In this document: piece by piece, positions 10,784 to 21,007 of the stretch
Position numbering within the stretch: position 1 is the first letter of the stretch
How the letters are laid out: every line of letters starts with the position of its first letter
Assembly (NCBI GenBank): GCA_030427825.1
Contig: JAUICO010000037.1
Coordinates: 1 to 40,549 of the forward strand
DNA: 40,549 nt
Reading direction: 5' to 3'
Source of the DNA: a bacterium
GTDB lineage: Bacteria; Myxococcota_A; Bradymonadia; REDH01
Translations under genes and position numbers: made by a program
The notes under the pieces: generated by a model
What the model was told of the DNA's origin: nothing
Seen by the model: the letters and a program-made list of their open reading frames with translations, nothing else
Databases searched by the model: none

Positions 10784-12745
10784 ATGCTGCGTGGCGGCAG
10801 GCCCATCACCGGCTTGGCCGCCCTCACCTGTGTGACCACGGCGCTCTGTGTCGTGTGCGCCGCAGACCACGCATGGGCCGACAGGCCTGCGCGCGTCACT
10901 GACTGGCACGCCGCGGCGCAGGCCCTGCTTCCCGCCGCGCTTGTCGAGCACGCCGCGAACGCTCCGGGCGGCGACTACGCGCAGGACCGGGGTGCTCCTG
11001 ATGTCTGGGAGGATGATCGACGGCGGGACCGATTTGCGCTGGACTTCGAGATCGCAGACCGGGTCGCGTCGGCATTCGCAGGCAACAATCACGGCGTGTT
11101 TGCGGCCGGTTGCGAGCTGACAGTGCCGGGACAGGAAACTCTGCGCCGCCTTGCCGAGCTCGAAAGCCACGCGTTGTTGGCAGACGAGTTTGCAGCCGAC
11201 GAGGTGCTGGAGACCTCGCAGGCGCTCTCTTCGGCGTGCGACGCTCTGGTGCGTGCCGTCCGCGAAGCCGGCATCGACACGAGCGCTCTCGCCGCGGCGG
11301 CCGCCGAGGAAGCTGCCGCGTCGTGGGGACTCTCGGCGGCGTTGCCGAATCGGCACATGCTCGCAAACACGCGCGCCGCGGAGGCCGTCGCCTCCATGGC
11401 GTCGACGGCGGCGCTTGGCGATACCGCTCAATCTCTGCACAGTTCGGGTCAGCAACTGGATCAACAGCTGGCACTCTCCGCAGCCAGAATCGCGTGGGCT
11501 CTACGGTTTCGGAATCCCTGGTATCGCGGCGCGCGATACGAGCGATCGCCGCTTGTTGAACCCGAGGAGGACACACGAAGCCCGCATGAAGACTGGGCGG
11601 CACTGGGGCTACGCACTTTTCTCGAAGAGTTGAGGGACAATGCAGACGCCGGGTCTGCCTTCGCCGCTGTGGAGCCGCCCTTCGCCGAGTACCGGGCGCT
11701 GCGGGCGGCGCTGGCTCGGTACCTTGAGATCGAAGCCGGCGGCGGCTTCCCGTCGATGGACGGAATGCGAGTTCACAGGAGCCGCGAGGACCAGCGCGTG
11801 CCGGCGATTCGGCGCCGGCTGGCGCTCGAAGGTCTTGTGACCGAGAGCCCTACGCCAACGGTGTACGACGAGAGCCTTGTCGAAGCGGTCAGCGAGTACC
11901 AGCGGCTGCACCAGCTGGAAGTTGACGGCGACCTGGGCCCGGCGACCCTTCGAGCGCTGGCGGTACCCGTAGAACGACGAATCGCCGAGATTTGGCTTGC
12001 TATGGGCAAATGGCAGATGTCACGTCGCGCTGCGGATCCGAATGGTGAATTCATCTGGTCAAACCTCCCCTCCTACACCGCCGAGCTTTGGGACAACGGT
12101 GCGCGCGTCCATCGTTGGAAGGTCGTGGTCGGTCGCAGAAACTACTCCCCGGGCGCCAACGCGAACGCTACGCCGGAGATGAGCGCGGTGCTCGAGTACA
12201 TGGTGATCAACCCCAGCTGGTACGTGCCGGACCGCATCTGGCGCACGACCCTGCACGATCGATTTCAGCGACGCCCGGAACTGATGCGGGAGGCGGGGTA
12301 CGAGATCGTGTCCGGCAGCGGCCTCGACGCCAGAGTTCGGCAGATACCGGGGCCACGAAACGGACTGGGACGGGTGAAGTTCATGTTTCCGAACCGTCAC
12401 GCGGTCTTCATGCACGACACCCTCGGGCAGCACCGATTCGCCCAGCCGCGACGAGCCTACTCTCACGGCTGCCTACGGGCAGAAGACGCGATCGGGCTGG
12501 CAAAGCTCTTCTACCAACGTGACAGCGGAGTCTCCGCGGATGAGGCGGCGCGCTACATCGATGACATCGTCGAGAGCGAGGAGGAGCGCCGAGTCCGCCT
12601 GACTCGCGGCGTGCCCGTGCACCTTGAGTACATCACGGTTTCGGTTGACGAGAACGGGCAAACACAGTTCTTTTCGGATATGTATCTCAGCAACGAACGC
12701 CAGCTGCTCTGGATCGAGCGTCGGCGCGCTGCGCTTACAGAATAG
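10784..12745 (+). CDS. YcbB/LdtD-type L,D-transpeptidase
   Basis: 653 residues with a signal sequence (residues 1-32, ending AWA). A long helical region (about 35-330) precedes a peptidoglycan-binding domain at 337-393 (EYQRLHQLEVDGDLGPATLRAL), then the YkuD catalytic domain at about 425-600. This contains YTAELWDNG, the family's INPSWYVPDRIW, and YSHGCLRAEDA with the nucleophile Cys563. Members act in the periplasm, making 3-3 cross-links between meso-diaminopimelate residues, or attaching proteins to peptidoglycan, independent of penicillin-binding proteins. The order (N-terminal helical part, PG-binding, YkuD) matches E. coli LdtD. The ATG at 10784 lies two bases after the dehydrogenase stop, so translation is probably coupled; 12 bases later the Cys-module gene begins. 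Confidence 0.92.
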   Translation: MLRGGRPITGLAALTCVTTALCVVCAADHAWADRPARVTDWHAAAQALLPAALVEHAANAPGGDYAQDRGAPDVWEDDRRRDRFALDFEIADRVASAFAGNNHGVFAAGCELTVPGQETLRRLAELESHALLADEFAADEVLETSQALSSACDALVRAVREAGIDTSALAAAAAEEAAASWGLSAALPNRHMLANTRAAEAVASMASTAALGDTAQSLHSSGQQLDQQLALSAARIAWALRFRNPWYRGARYERSPLVEPEEDTRSPHEDWAALGLRTFLEELRDNADAGSAFAAVEPPFAEYRALRAALARYLEIEAGGGFPSMDGMRVHRSREDQRVPAIRRRLALEGLVTESPTPTVYDESLVEAVSEYQRLHQLEVDGDLGPATLRALAVPVERRIAEIWLAMGKWQMSRRAADPNGEFIWSNLPSYTAELWDNGARVHRWKVVVGRRNYSPGANANATPEMSAVLEYMVINPSWYVPDRIWRTTLHDRFQRRPELMREAGYEIVSGSGLDARVRQIPGPRNGLGRVKFMFPNRHAVFMHDTLGQHRFAQPRRAYSHGCLRAEDAIGLAKLFYQRDSGVSADEAARYIDDIVESEEERRVRLTRGVPVHLEYITVSVDENGQTQFFSDMYLSNERQLLWIERRRAALTE

Positions 12746-12757
12746 TAGGAGAACACT

Positions 12758-15259
12758 ATGCGGATACTCATTGGCACCATGCTCGCAGTGGTTGTTGCTG
12801 CAGGCGGCGGCGGTGACTGCAATGACCGGAGCGACGGTGGCGACACCGACAGCTGCGAAGCCGATACCGGGATCAACTTTGACACCGGGTCCGACACCGC
12901 GGACTGCAGCGATGACTCCGACTGCGACGGCGGCGAGGTGTGTCGAGATGGCGCGTGCTTCGAGCTGGACGACCTGTGCACCCTCGACGCCGACTGCCCG
13001 AGCGAGCAGATCTGCCAGTCCGGCTTTTGCGTGGACCCTGACGCCGCGTGTCGCTCCAACGACGATTGCGCCGACGATGAGAACTGCGTCCGCGGCGAAT
13101 GCGTCGACGGCGGTGGCGGATGCTCGAGCAACAGTGAGTGCGCCGGTGGCCAGATCTGCGTCAACGGCGGCTGCGTCACTGTAGGGGACGACTGCGAGTC
13201 CAACAGTGAGTGCGCCGGCGGCGAAGTGTGCCTCGACGGAACATGTACCGAGGTCACCCCGATTTGCACCGACAACGAAGACTGCCGGCCGGATCAGGAA
13301 TGCGAGAACGGAGCCTGCATCGATCCTCCCGCAGATTGCACCAGCAACGCGGACTGTGATGGTGGTCAGATCTGCCGCGACAATGAGTGCGTTACCGTCA
13401 GTCCGGACTGCCGAAGCGCGGCGGATTGCGACGCGGACGAGCAGTGCGTCAACGGAGCGTGCATCCCCAATGAACTGGAATGCGAACTGGATGCCGACTG
13501 TGGCGGCGGCGAGGTGTGCCGCGGCGGCGCATGCACGCCCATCGACGATATCTGCCGCGACGACTCACAGTGCCCGGTGAATGAGGCATGCGTGAACGGC
13601 CTATGTGTCGAGGTCGATGACCGCTGTACCAGCAACGCAGATTGCGCGGGCGGCGAATTCTGCCGCAATGGCGAATGCACTCCCATCGACACCGGATGCA
13701 CCGGCAACGCGGACTGCGATGGTGGCGAGATCTGCATCAACGGCGAGTGCGTATCCATCGACGACCGCTGCACGGACAACACGGACTGCGATGGTGGTGA
13801 GGTCTGCCGCAACGGCGTGTGCACGCCGTTCGAGCCGGTCTGCGGCACGGATTTCGAGTGCCCGCAGGGCCTTGTGTGCGATGACGGGCGCTGCGTTCCC
13901 AACGATGACCGATGCCGTGATGACGCCGACTGCAGCGACGCCCAGATCTGCCTGGATGGACGATGCACTGACGACGGCGTGGAATGCGACCCGGGCAGCT
14001 CTTTCTGCGACTCTGACCGGGGTGGTGTGTTCTGCCTGGACGGCCGATGGGAGCGATTTCAGTGCGGCGCGGACGAGTTCTGCAACGGGGACTTCTGCGA
14101 GCCCATCATCAACAACTGCGACTCTGACGAGCCTGTGTGCCTGGACCGGTTCACGATAGGCATCTGCACCCCCGATGGTCAGATCATCCCCATCGACCAG
14201 TGTCCGGAGGATCAGCCCTGCCGAAACGGTCGCTGCAGCGAGCCTCAGCCATGCAACCCGGGTGAGGCGTTCTGCCTCAGCGACAATGTCGTCGCAGTCT
14301 GTGGACCCGAGGGCGAGGCCTTTGACCGCGTCGAGTGCCCGCAGGGAAGCGCCTGCGTAAACGGCGATTGCACGGACGTGGACCGGAACGCTTGCGGTGG
14401 TACTGCCGCCCTGCCCGGTGAGCCCGGTGAACGTTGCGGCGAATGTGGGTTCTGGGACTGTGCCGGACCGAACGAGCTCTTCTGCTTTGAGGAGGACAAC
14501 AACGGCTGCGGCGGTTGCGAACCCCTCGATGCAGCGCCCGGAGACGACTGCGGTGACTGCGGAACCGTGCAGTGCGTCGGTGACAACGACGTGATGTGTG
14601 TGGAAGCAGAGGCGAACGCCTGCGGCGGTTGCGGCCCCCTTGAAGGCGAGCCCGGTGAGAGCTGCGGGGAATGCGGCGTCTACGAATGCGGCGGCGGCGG
14701 CTTTGGAGGATTCGGCGGCGGCGGTGATGAGGCGGTCTGCGAAGATCCGGGCGCGAACGCCTGCGGCGGCTGCACCAGCCTCGACGGCAGCCCCGGCGAG
14801 GACTGCAGCGAAACCGGCGACGGCACGCGCGTTCTGGTGTGCGACGGAGACGAAGCGCTGTCCTGTGTTGAGAACGAGGGCCTGGACTGCAACTCATTCT
14901 TCGACTGCATCGGCTGGGCCAACCAGCTTGGCGTCGAGAACCCGTTGCTCAATGTCAGCTGCGACCCCGATGTCGGCTGCTACCTCAAGGGCGCCTGCTC
15001 GTCTGACGGACCGGACAGTGATGACCCCTTTGGCGCTGACTGCGTGGACGGTTCCAGCTGCTCAGATGGCGGCGGCTTTGGTGGCGGCTTCGGTGGCGCC
15101 CAGTGTACCGGCTGTACCGTCGGCGACAACAGCACCTGCCGCGAGGGCGAGACCTGCACCGAACCACAGTTCGGCATTGGAGAGCCCGCGTGCACAAACC
15201 CGCTCGACTTCAGCGGTGGAATCCCGGGCTTCGGCGGCGGCGGAATCCCCGGATTCTGA
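12758..15259 (+). CDS. Secreted multi-Cys protein with fifteen four-Cys modules
   Basis: 833 residues; the ATG at 12758 has a TAGGAGA ribosome-binding site. After a short hydrophobic start (MRILIGTMLAVVVAAGGGG) come fifteen tandem 24-residue modules (residues 49-408) of spacing C-x5-C-x5-C-x4-C, typically C-T-S-N-A-D-C-D-G-G-E-x-C. Annotation pipelines often label such modules Dickkopf-like. Residues 410-545 carry variant Cys modules. Residues about 547-710 hold four copies of a second repeat (ACGGC-x-PL-x-G-x-PGE-x-CGECG). The C-terminus is Gly-rich (GGFGGGFGG, GIPGFGGGG). The start looks like a lipoprotein signal, but glycine sits where the lipobox Cys would be. Probably a disulfide-rich extracellular or outer-surface protein. 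Function and ligand unknown. Third gene of the run with the dehydrogenase and L,D-transpeptidase. Confidence 0.8.
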   Translation: MRILIGTMLAVVVAAGGGGDCNDRSDGGDTDSCEADTGINFDTGSDTADCSDDSDCDGGEVCRDGACFELDDLCTLDADCPSEQICQSGFCVDPDAACRSNDDCADDENCVRGECVDGGGGCSSNSECAGGQICVNGGCVTVGDDCESNSECAGGEVCLDGTCTEVTPICTDNEDCRPDQECENGACIDPPADCTSNADCDGGQICRDNECVTVSPDCRSAADCDADEQCVNGACIPNELECELDADCGGGEVCRGGACTPIDDICRDDSQCPVNEACVNGLCVEVDDRCTSNADCAGGEFCRNGECTPIDTGCTGNADCDGGEICINGECVSIDDRCTDNTDCDGGEVCRNGVCTPFEPVCGTDFECPQGLVCDDGRCVPNDDRCRDDADCSDAQICLDGRCTDDGVECDPGSSFCDSDRGGVFCLDGRWERFQCGADEFCNGDFCEPIINNCDSDEPVCLDRFTIGICTPDGQIIPIDQCPEDQPCRNGRCSEPQPCNPGEAFCLSDNVVAVCGPEGEAFDRVECPQGSACVNGDCTDVDRNACGGTAALPGEPGERCGECGFWDCAGPNELFCFEEDNNGCGGCEPLDAAPGDDCGDCGTVQCVGDNDVMCVEAEANACGGCGPLEGEPGESCGECGVYECGGGGFGGFGGGGDEAVCEDPGANACGGCTSLDGSPGEDCSETGDGTRVLVCDGDEALSCVENEGLDCNSFFDCIGWANQLGVENPLLNVSCDPDVGCYLKGACSSDGPDSDDPFGADCVDGSSCSDGGGFGGGFGGAQCTGCTVGDNSTCREGETCTEPQFGIGEPACTNPLDFSGGIPGFGGGGIPGF
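12902..13981 (+). repeat. Fifteen 72-bp coding repeats (24-residue four-Cys modules)
   Basis: Period 72 bp, exactly in frame, with no insertion or deletion over fifteen copies; the Cys codons (mostly tgc) and the GGCGG/GATGG loop codons are the most constant part. Protein-level spacing C-x5-C-x5-C-x4-C holds in all copies. Confidence 0.88.
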
Positions 15260-15326
15260 GCGTCGACCCCGGTGCCCGCGTCGCGACCGAACCCAACGGC
15301 GGCGACAGGCTCCGCATCCCGCCGTA

Positions 15327-15462
15327 GACGTCACCGGTGAGACGTGACCGGTGAGACGTGACCGGTGAGACGTCACCGGTGAGACGTCACCGGTGAGACG
15401 TGACCGGTGAGACGTGACCGGTGAGACGTGACCGGTGAGACGTCACCGGTGAGACGTGACCG
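15327..15462. repeat. 14-bp intergenic tandem repeat, nine full units plus a partial tenth
   Basis: Unit gacgtSaccggtga, where S is C or G. The order of the variable base is C,G,G,C,C,G,G,G,C,G; every other base of the nine full units is invariant. C-type units contain the perfect palindrome TCACCGGTGA and, across the unit start, GACGTC; G-type units break the outer palindrome but keep ACCGGT. It lies between the 3' ends of two convergent genes. There are no spacers, so it is not CRISPR. Function unknown. Confidence 0.93.
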
Positions 15463-15481
15463 TGGCGCACGCGAAGGAAGC

Positions 15482-18073
15482 CTAACGCAGGCGCACCCGA
15501 CGGCTGGCCTTCTGGTAGAAGATCGCAAACCCACGAAAGCGTGGGAGCGCCGACTTCGGCGGCTCGCCGCTACGACGCGCCTCGGCGTTTGACGGACTCA
15601 GAGTCACGCGACCGGAGTGGTGCACCGAGCACGCGTAGTCCGCGCCGATATGCGTCCACACACGCGGAAGATCATTCGCGAGCCGTTCCGCCGCCCAGGC
15701 ATCGCAGCCGAGCTCGTCGGGGACGCTGATCGCGAAGTCCTCGACTGAGAGGAGAGACAGGTCTCCAACCCCTTCAACGCCCGCCTCTTCGATTCGGGCG
15801 CGAACGAACATGCTCACAGCAAGCGCAGGATCTGCGGCCAGGCAGCGTTGTAGGAGCGGGCTTTGCGCCTCGCTGTTCGCACACACCAGGCTCGGGTCGG
15901 CCATGGCGACTCGCACATTGTGCAGGCCATCGGCCACAATGTCCGCTGCACCCGCGATAAAGCGCCCCCGGCTGATGAACTCGGCGAGCGCATCAAGCAG
16001 GGGCGGCCCTCGCAACACCTCGTCGTTCTCCGCAAGCACGGCCCCGCCCAGCTCTCGACGCACAGCGGCGACAACGCGACGTTTCGATCGATCGTAGCGC
16101 GCTTCGGCGACAACGATATCGACGGCACCATGCTCTGCGAGGAGTGCTGGCGAGATCGGAATCATCCACCCGGCGTAGCCGACGACACGGCTCCCGCGGT
16201 CCGAGAGCCATTCATGCGTTAGCACCATGGCTGCCCTGCGCGCGCCGTGAGAATCGGGCGACCATGCGCCTTCCGACGACTCCTCGCTGAGCGGGACTCG
16301 TACAAGCAGCTCGTCGCTTCCGTTGGACCAGGGCTCACTGCGAGCGCCACGGCCACTCTTCTTTGTCGCGCGCGGACGCGGCGCGAAGCCACACTCCGGC
16401 CAACGGGGCAGGATGTGGCCGGCGATGGCATTCGCCGGCGGTACCGGCGAGCGATCGGCGCGACAACGGGACTTGACCCCTGCCCGGGTGCGCAGGTCGT
16501 CGGCAATGCGACGTGTCTGCTTCAACCGCCCGGGGTGCAGGTGATGTAAGCGGGCGTCGCCCCTTCGTAGCAGGCCGATAGACGCCGCAGGCGCCTCTCG
16601 ACCGGCGCATTCAATGCGGGCCCGTATCACTTCGCCACGCTCGACCTCAGCGAGACCGGACACATTGAGCACAAAGTCCGGTCCATCTGTAATCGCGACC
16701 ATGTCGCACAGCGTGGGAAGCAGCTCGTCTGATGCGCCGATCAGAAGCCCCGCCAGCCGCGCGCTCGTAGGCCAGGCGGACATGTCTCGACCCAGCTCCG
16801 TGAGCGCGTTGTTCTCGTCGAGAGCGCCGGAGGCACGCAGACGACTTCGTGCTGCTTCCAACGCGAACTCCGGCGGCGGCGTCAGCCAGGGGGCCCTGTC
16901 GAAGTCTGCACCGTCAACCCCGGCGAACCCCGCCTGAAGCAGGAGGTCGTCCAACTCAACCCGCTCAATCTCAGGCCGCGTCGTTGGCCGGGGGCTGAAG
17001 CGCGACGACCACAGACGAATGCATCGGCCGGCCTGAACTCGGCCGGCTCGCCCTGCTCGCTGCAGCATCGACGCTTCAGACACCGCCGCGACGACAAGCG
17101 CGCTCCTTCCACCACGGTGCATGCGCTGCCTCGCGAGGCCTGAGTCAACGACCGCGCGTACTCCGGGCAGGGTCAGCGAGGTTTCTGCGATGTTCGTCGA
17201 CAGATAGACCCGCCGCTTCGTGCCCGCCTTCAGCAGGGATAGGGACTGCGCGGAGGCCAACGCGCCGTGAACACGCACAATCTCGAGCGCGCGCAACGCT
17301 GACACCGCAGCTACGGCTTTGGCGCAGCGGTCGATATCCGCCATGCCCGGGAGAAACACGAGGATGTCTCCGTTCGCCTCCTGCCTTACCAGCTCAGTGA
17401 GCGCGCGAGTCACGCGCCCATCAAGGTCTCGACGGCTCGGCTCGCCGTCGCCGATGTGCTCGATCGTGACCGGGAAAGTGCGGCCGTCAGCGCGCAACAG
17501 TGGTGCCTTCAGGGTCGCGGCGATTCCTTCGCCGTCGATCGTAGCCGAGGTCAACACAAGAGCAGCGTCAGAGGCACCGAGCTCGATGGCGCGACGCATC
17601 AGCAGGATGGTCAGGTCCACGTCGGTGCTCCGCTCGTGTGCCTCGTCGACGAGCACGGCACCCCAGTCGCCGGCGCCCTCCGCGAGCATGCGCACCGCGA
17701 TACCGGGGGTTACGAACTCGACGACGGTCTGGTCCGACACCCTCGTGTCGAAGCGCACTCGGTATCCGATGCGGCCGCCGACCTCCTCGCCTATCAGCTC
17801 ACTCAGCCAGGAAGCGAGCGCCTGACATGCGAGCCGTCGTGGCTCGACAACCAACGTCCGCCCGCGCAGGTCACAGAGCCAGAGGGGCAGGCAGGTCGAC
17901 TTGCCCGAGCCTGTCTCAGCCACGACTACAGTGGCAGTGCGAGGCTGCGCGGCGTCGTTGAATCGCTCACGGATCGCTGCCACGGGCAGCTCTGGTGCGA
18001 ACTGCGAGAGGTCTCCGCTACTCGTACTCGTCGTACTCGTCGTCGTCCTCGTCGTACTCGTCGTACTCTCCAT
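15482..18073 (-). CDS. hrpB: ATP-dependent DEAH-box helicase HrpB
   Basis: DExH helicase with all core motifs: Walker A AETGSGKST, motif Ia VEPRRLA, DEAH in VLVDEAHERSTD, motif III LTSATIDG, NIAETSLTLPG, and QRAGRAGRVQAG (motif VI). The helicase-associated region and an HrpB-type C-terminal part follow (GHILPRWPECGFAPRP). Length about 860 residues, close to the family's 800-850. The N-terminal match to HrpB begins at LPVAAI, just after the upstream gene ends. The nearest ATG is 18073, overlapping that gene by 56 bp in its acidic repeat; a GTG at 17983 is the alternative. The last roughly 35 residues (after HHSGRVTLSP) do not look like HrpB and coincide with a hairpin cluster. HrpB proteins are presumed RNA helicases with poorly known roles; in Myxococcus and Xanthomonas relatives they affect mRNA processing or surface behaviour. 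Confidence 0.9.
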   Translation of the reverse strand: MESTTSTTRTTTSTTSTSSGDLSQFAPELPVAAIRERFNDAAQPRTATVVVAETGSGKSTCLPLWLCDLRGRTLVVEPRRLACQALASWLSELIGEEVGGRIGYRVRFDTRVSDQTVVEFVTPGIAVRMLAEGAGDWGAVLVDEAHERSTDVDLTILLMRRAIELGASDAALVLTSATIDGEGIAATLKAPLLRADGRTFPVTIEHIGDGEPSRRDLDGRVTRALTELVRQEANGDILVFLPGMADIDRCAKAVAAVSALRALEIVRVHGALASAQSLSLLKAGTKRRVYLSTNIAETSLTLPGVRAVVDSGLARQRMHRGGRSALVVAAVSEASMLQRAGRAGRVQAGRCIRLWSSRFSPRPTTRPEIERVELDDLLLQAGFAGVDGADFDRAPWLTPPPEFALEAARSRLRASGALDENNALTELGRDMSAWPTSARLAGLLIGASDELLPTLCDMVAITDGPDFVLNVSGLAEVERGEVIRARIECAGREAPAASIGLLRRGDARLHHLHPGRLKQTRRIADDLRTRAGVKSRCRADRSPVPPANAIAGHILPRWPECGFAPRPRATKKSGRGARSEPWSNGSDELLVRVPLSEESSEGAWSPDSHGARRAAMVLTHEWLSDRGSRVVGYAGWMIPISPALLAEHGAVDIVVAEARYDRSKRRVVAAVRRELGGAVLAENDEVLRGPPLLDALAEFISRGRFIAGAADIVADGLHNVRVAMADPSLVCANSEAQSPLLQRCLAADPALAVSMFVRARIEEAGVEGVGDLSLLSVEDFAISVPDELGCDAWAAERLANDLPRVWTHIGADYACSVHHSGRVTLSPSNAEARRSGEPPKSALPRFRGFAIFYQKASRRVRLR
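15509..15566. repeat. Cluster of three adjacent hairpins (REP-like?) over the 3' end of hrpB
   Basis: Three inverted repeats in a row: CTTCT-ggt-AGAAG (15509-15521), CCCACG-aaag-CGTGGG (15530-15545), and GAGCGCCG/CGGCGGCTC with one bulge (about 15545-15565). They fall inside the last codons of hrpB, where the protein no longer resembles the family. This may be a palindromic interspersed element doubling as a transcription terminator for the convergent genes. Only other copies in the genome would prove it is a repeat. Confidence 0.5.
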
Positions 18074-18818
18074 CCTCATCGAGGAATTCCACGTTGTCGT
18101 CGAGGAACTCTTCATCCTCGTCTACTTCGGCGAGCTCATCATCCTCGTAGTCTTCGTCGTCGATCCGCAGCGCTCTCATTCGTTCAACTGTCGACGTGCT
18201 GATTCGCCGTTGAACAGCGGGCCCTTCGACTGAGCGAACACGTCGAGTTGCCGAAAGCGCCGAAGCACGGTTGGGGCCCCGGTCGTTCGCAGCCGGCTCA
18301 TTATCCACGGCAAAGGCCCCCTGTGGCGCCTCTACCGGCGGCTCGTCGGCGACCTCGATCGCAACCGCAGCTTCTGACCTGTATTCCGGGTCCATGCCGG
18401 GCCCGTCAGCTTCGTGTACGACCCCCGCGTCCACCTCGCCCGTGACCTGCAGGAGATCGGGCTCAAATTCAGGTTGCTGAACGATGTACCCGTTGAAGCC
18501 GCTGTTCTCCGGAACCTCCACGATCGCCGGTGCCTCTTCGCCGCCGCGTCCGCCCGAAATCAATACGACCGCAAGCGCGACAAGCCCGACCGCGGCAAGC
18601 GCAGCACCTGCCGCTGCGACTGTCGAGACACTGCGACCTCGCTTCGCCGCCAGCCGTGTTGCCGTAGCGTCCGCAGTAAGAACTGTGGACTCTGCGGAGT
18701 CCTGATCTTCGTCGGGGCGCGCCTGCAGACGAATCTCGTACGCCCCGTCGGCTGTCTGATCAGCGACAACCTCAATCGGCCCGCTGCTCGACAGGATCCG
18801 TTCTTCGTTGTGGCTCAA
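18018..18818 (-). CDS. Single-pass membrane protein with an acidic Asp/Glu/Tyr tail, unknown function
   Basis: 266 residues, not recognised. Residues 1-62 are polar; 66-88 form one transmembrane helix (VAAAGAALAAVGLVALAVVLI); 90-218 are Pro/Glu-rich and probably disordered; 221-266 are almost purely Asp/Glu with repeated EYDEYDED. The basic residues just before the helix (KRGR) and acidic region after it suggest an N-in, C-out orientation by the positive-inside rule, putting the acidic tail in the periplasm. It follows dnaK but is separated by a strong terminator, so it is probably its own transcription unit, with hrpB starting within its last codons. No start site other than the ATG at 18818 is needed. 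Confidence 0.72.
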   Translation of the reverse strand: MSHNEERILSSSGPIEVVADQTADGAYEIRLQARPDEDQDSAESTVLTADATATRLAAKRGRSVSTVAAAGAALAAVGLVALAVVLISGGRGGEEAPAIVEVPENSGFNGYIVQQPEFEPDLLQVTGEVDAGVVHEADGPGMDPEYRSEAAVAIEVADEPPVEAPQGAFAVDNEPAANDRGPNRASALSATRRVRSVEGPAVQRRISTSTVERMRALRIDDEDYEDDELAEVDEDEEFLDDNVEFLDEDGEYDEYDEDDDEYDEYE

Positions 18819-18852
18819 GAGTACACCGGGGGTGCGAAGCGCAGCCGACTAC

Positions 18853-18900
18853 CCAAAAACTCGCTGCGCGCGGAGACTGTAATTCACGTTCCGCGCGCAG
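18853..18900 (-). terminator. Rho-independent terminator of dnaK
   Basis: Perfect 11-bp inverted repeat CTGCGCGCGGA (18864-18874 and 18890-18900) with a 15-nt loop, followed on the minus strand by CGAG and then TTTTT. It sits 46 bp after the dnaK stop codon and before the start of the acidic membrane protein gene. Confidence 0.85.
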
Positions 18901-18946
18901 AAAAGGTCGAATTCAGGCCGCGACTGCTGTGAGCGCGACCGTTGCG

Positions 18947-20839
<1,893 letters not shown>

Positions 20840-20912
20840 AATTGCCTCCTCCAGATGCGGGCGCGCGGCCTCTTGTGCAGCGCGGAGATTGTCTTCTTCG
20901 AATCGGGAGCGA

Positions 20913-20939
20913 AGCTAGGCACTGGGATCGTCGTGTCAA
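20913..20939 (-). promoter_or_regulatory. Candidate heat-shock promoter/operator of dnaK
   Basis: Minus-strand TTGACAC-N5-TCCC-A-GTG-C-CTAGCT, ending 73 nt before the dnaK ATG. The same pattern with the same internal spacing stands before dnaJ. TTGACA fits a -35 element and CTAGCT/TAGCTT, about 16 bp further, a weak -10. An overlapping dyad GACAC-N10-GTGCC could be an operator. It is not the CIRCE element of HrcA. Confidence 0.6.
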
Positions 20940-21007
20940 AGAGCCGACGATCGTCACATAACCAGCTGAACTGGCGCCACTTTTTCAAGGGCGCTCAATT
21001 CTCGGCC

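Noticed and set aside
15327..15462. CRISPR array
   Set aside because: Units are only 14 bp and directly adjacent with no spacers, and no cas genes are present.
20840..21007. CIRCE element for HrcA before dnaK
   Set aside because: The TTAGCACTC-N9-GAGTGCTAA pattern is not present; the dyad seen has a different sequence and spacing.
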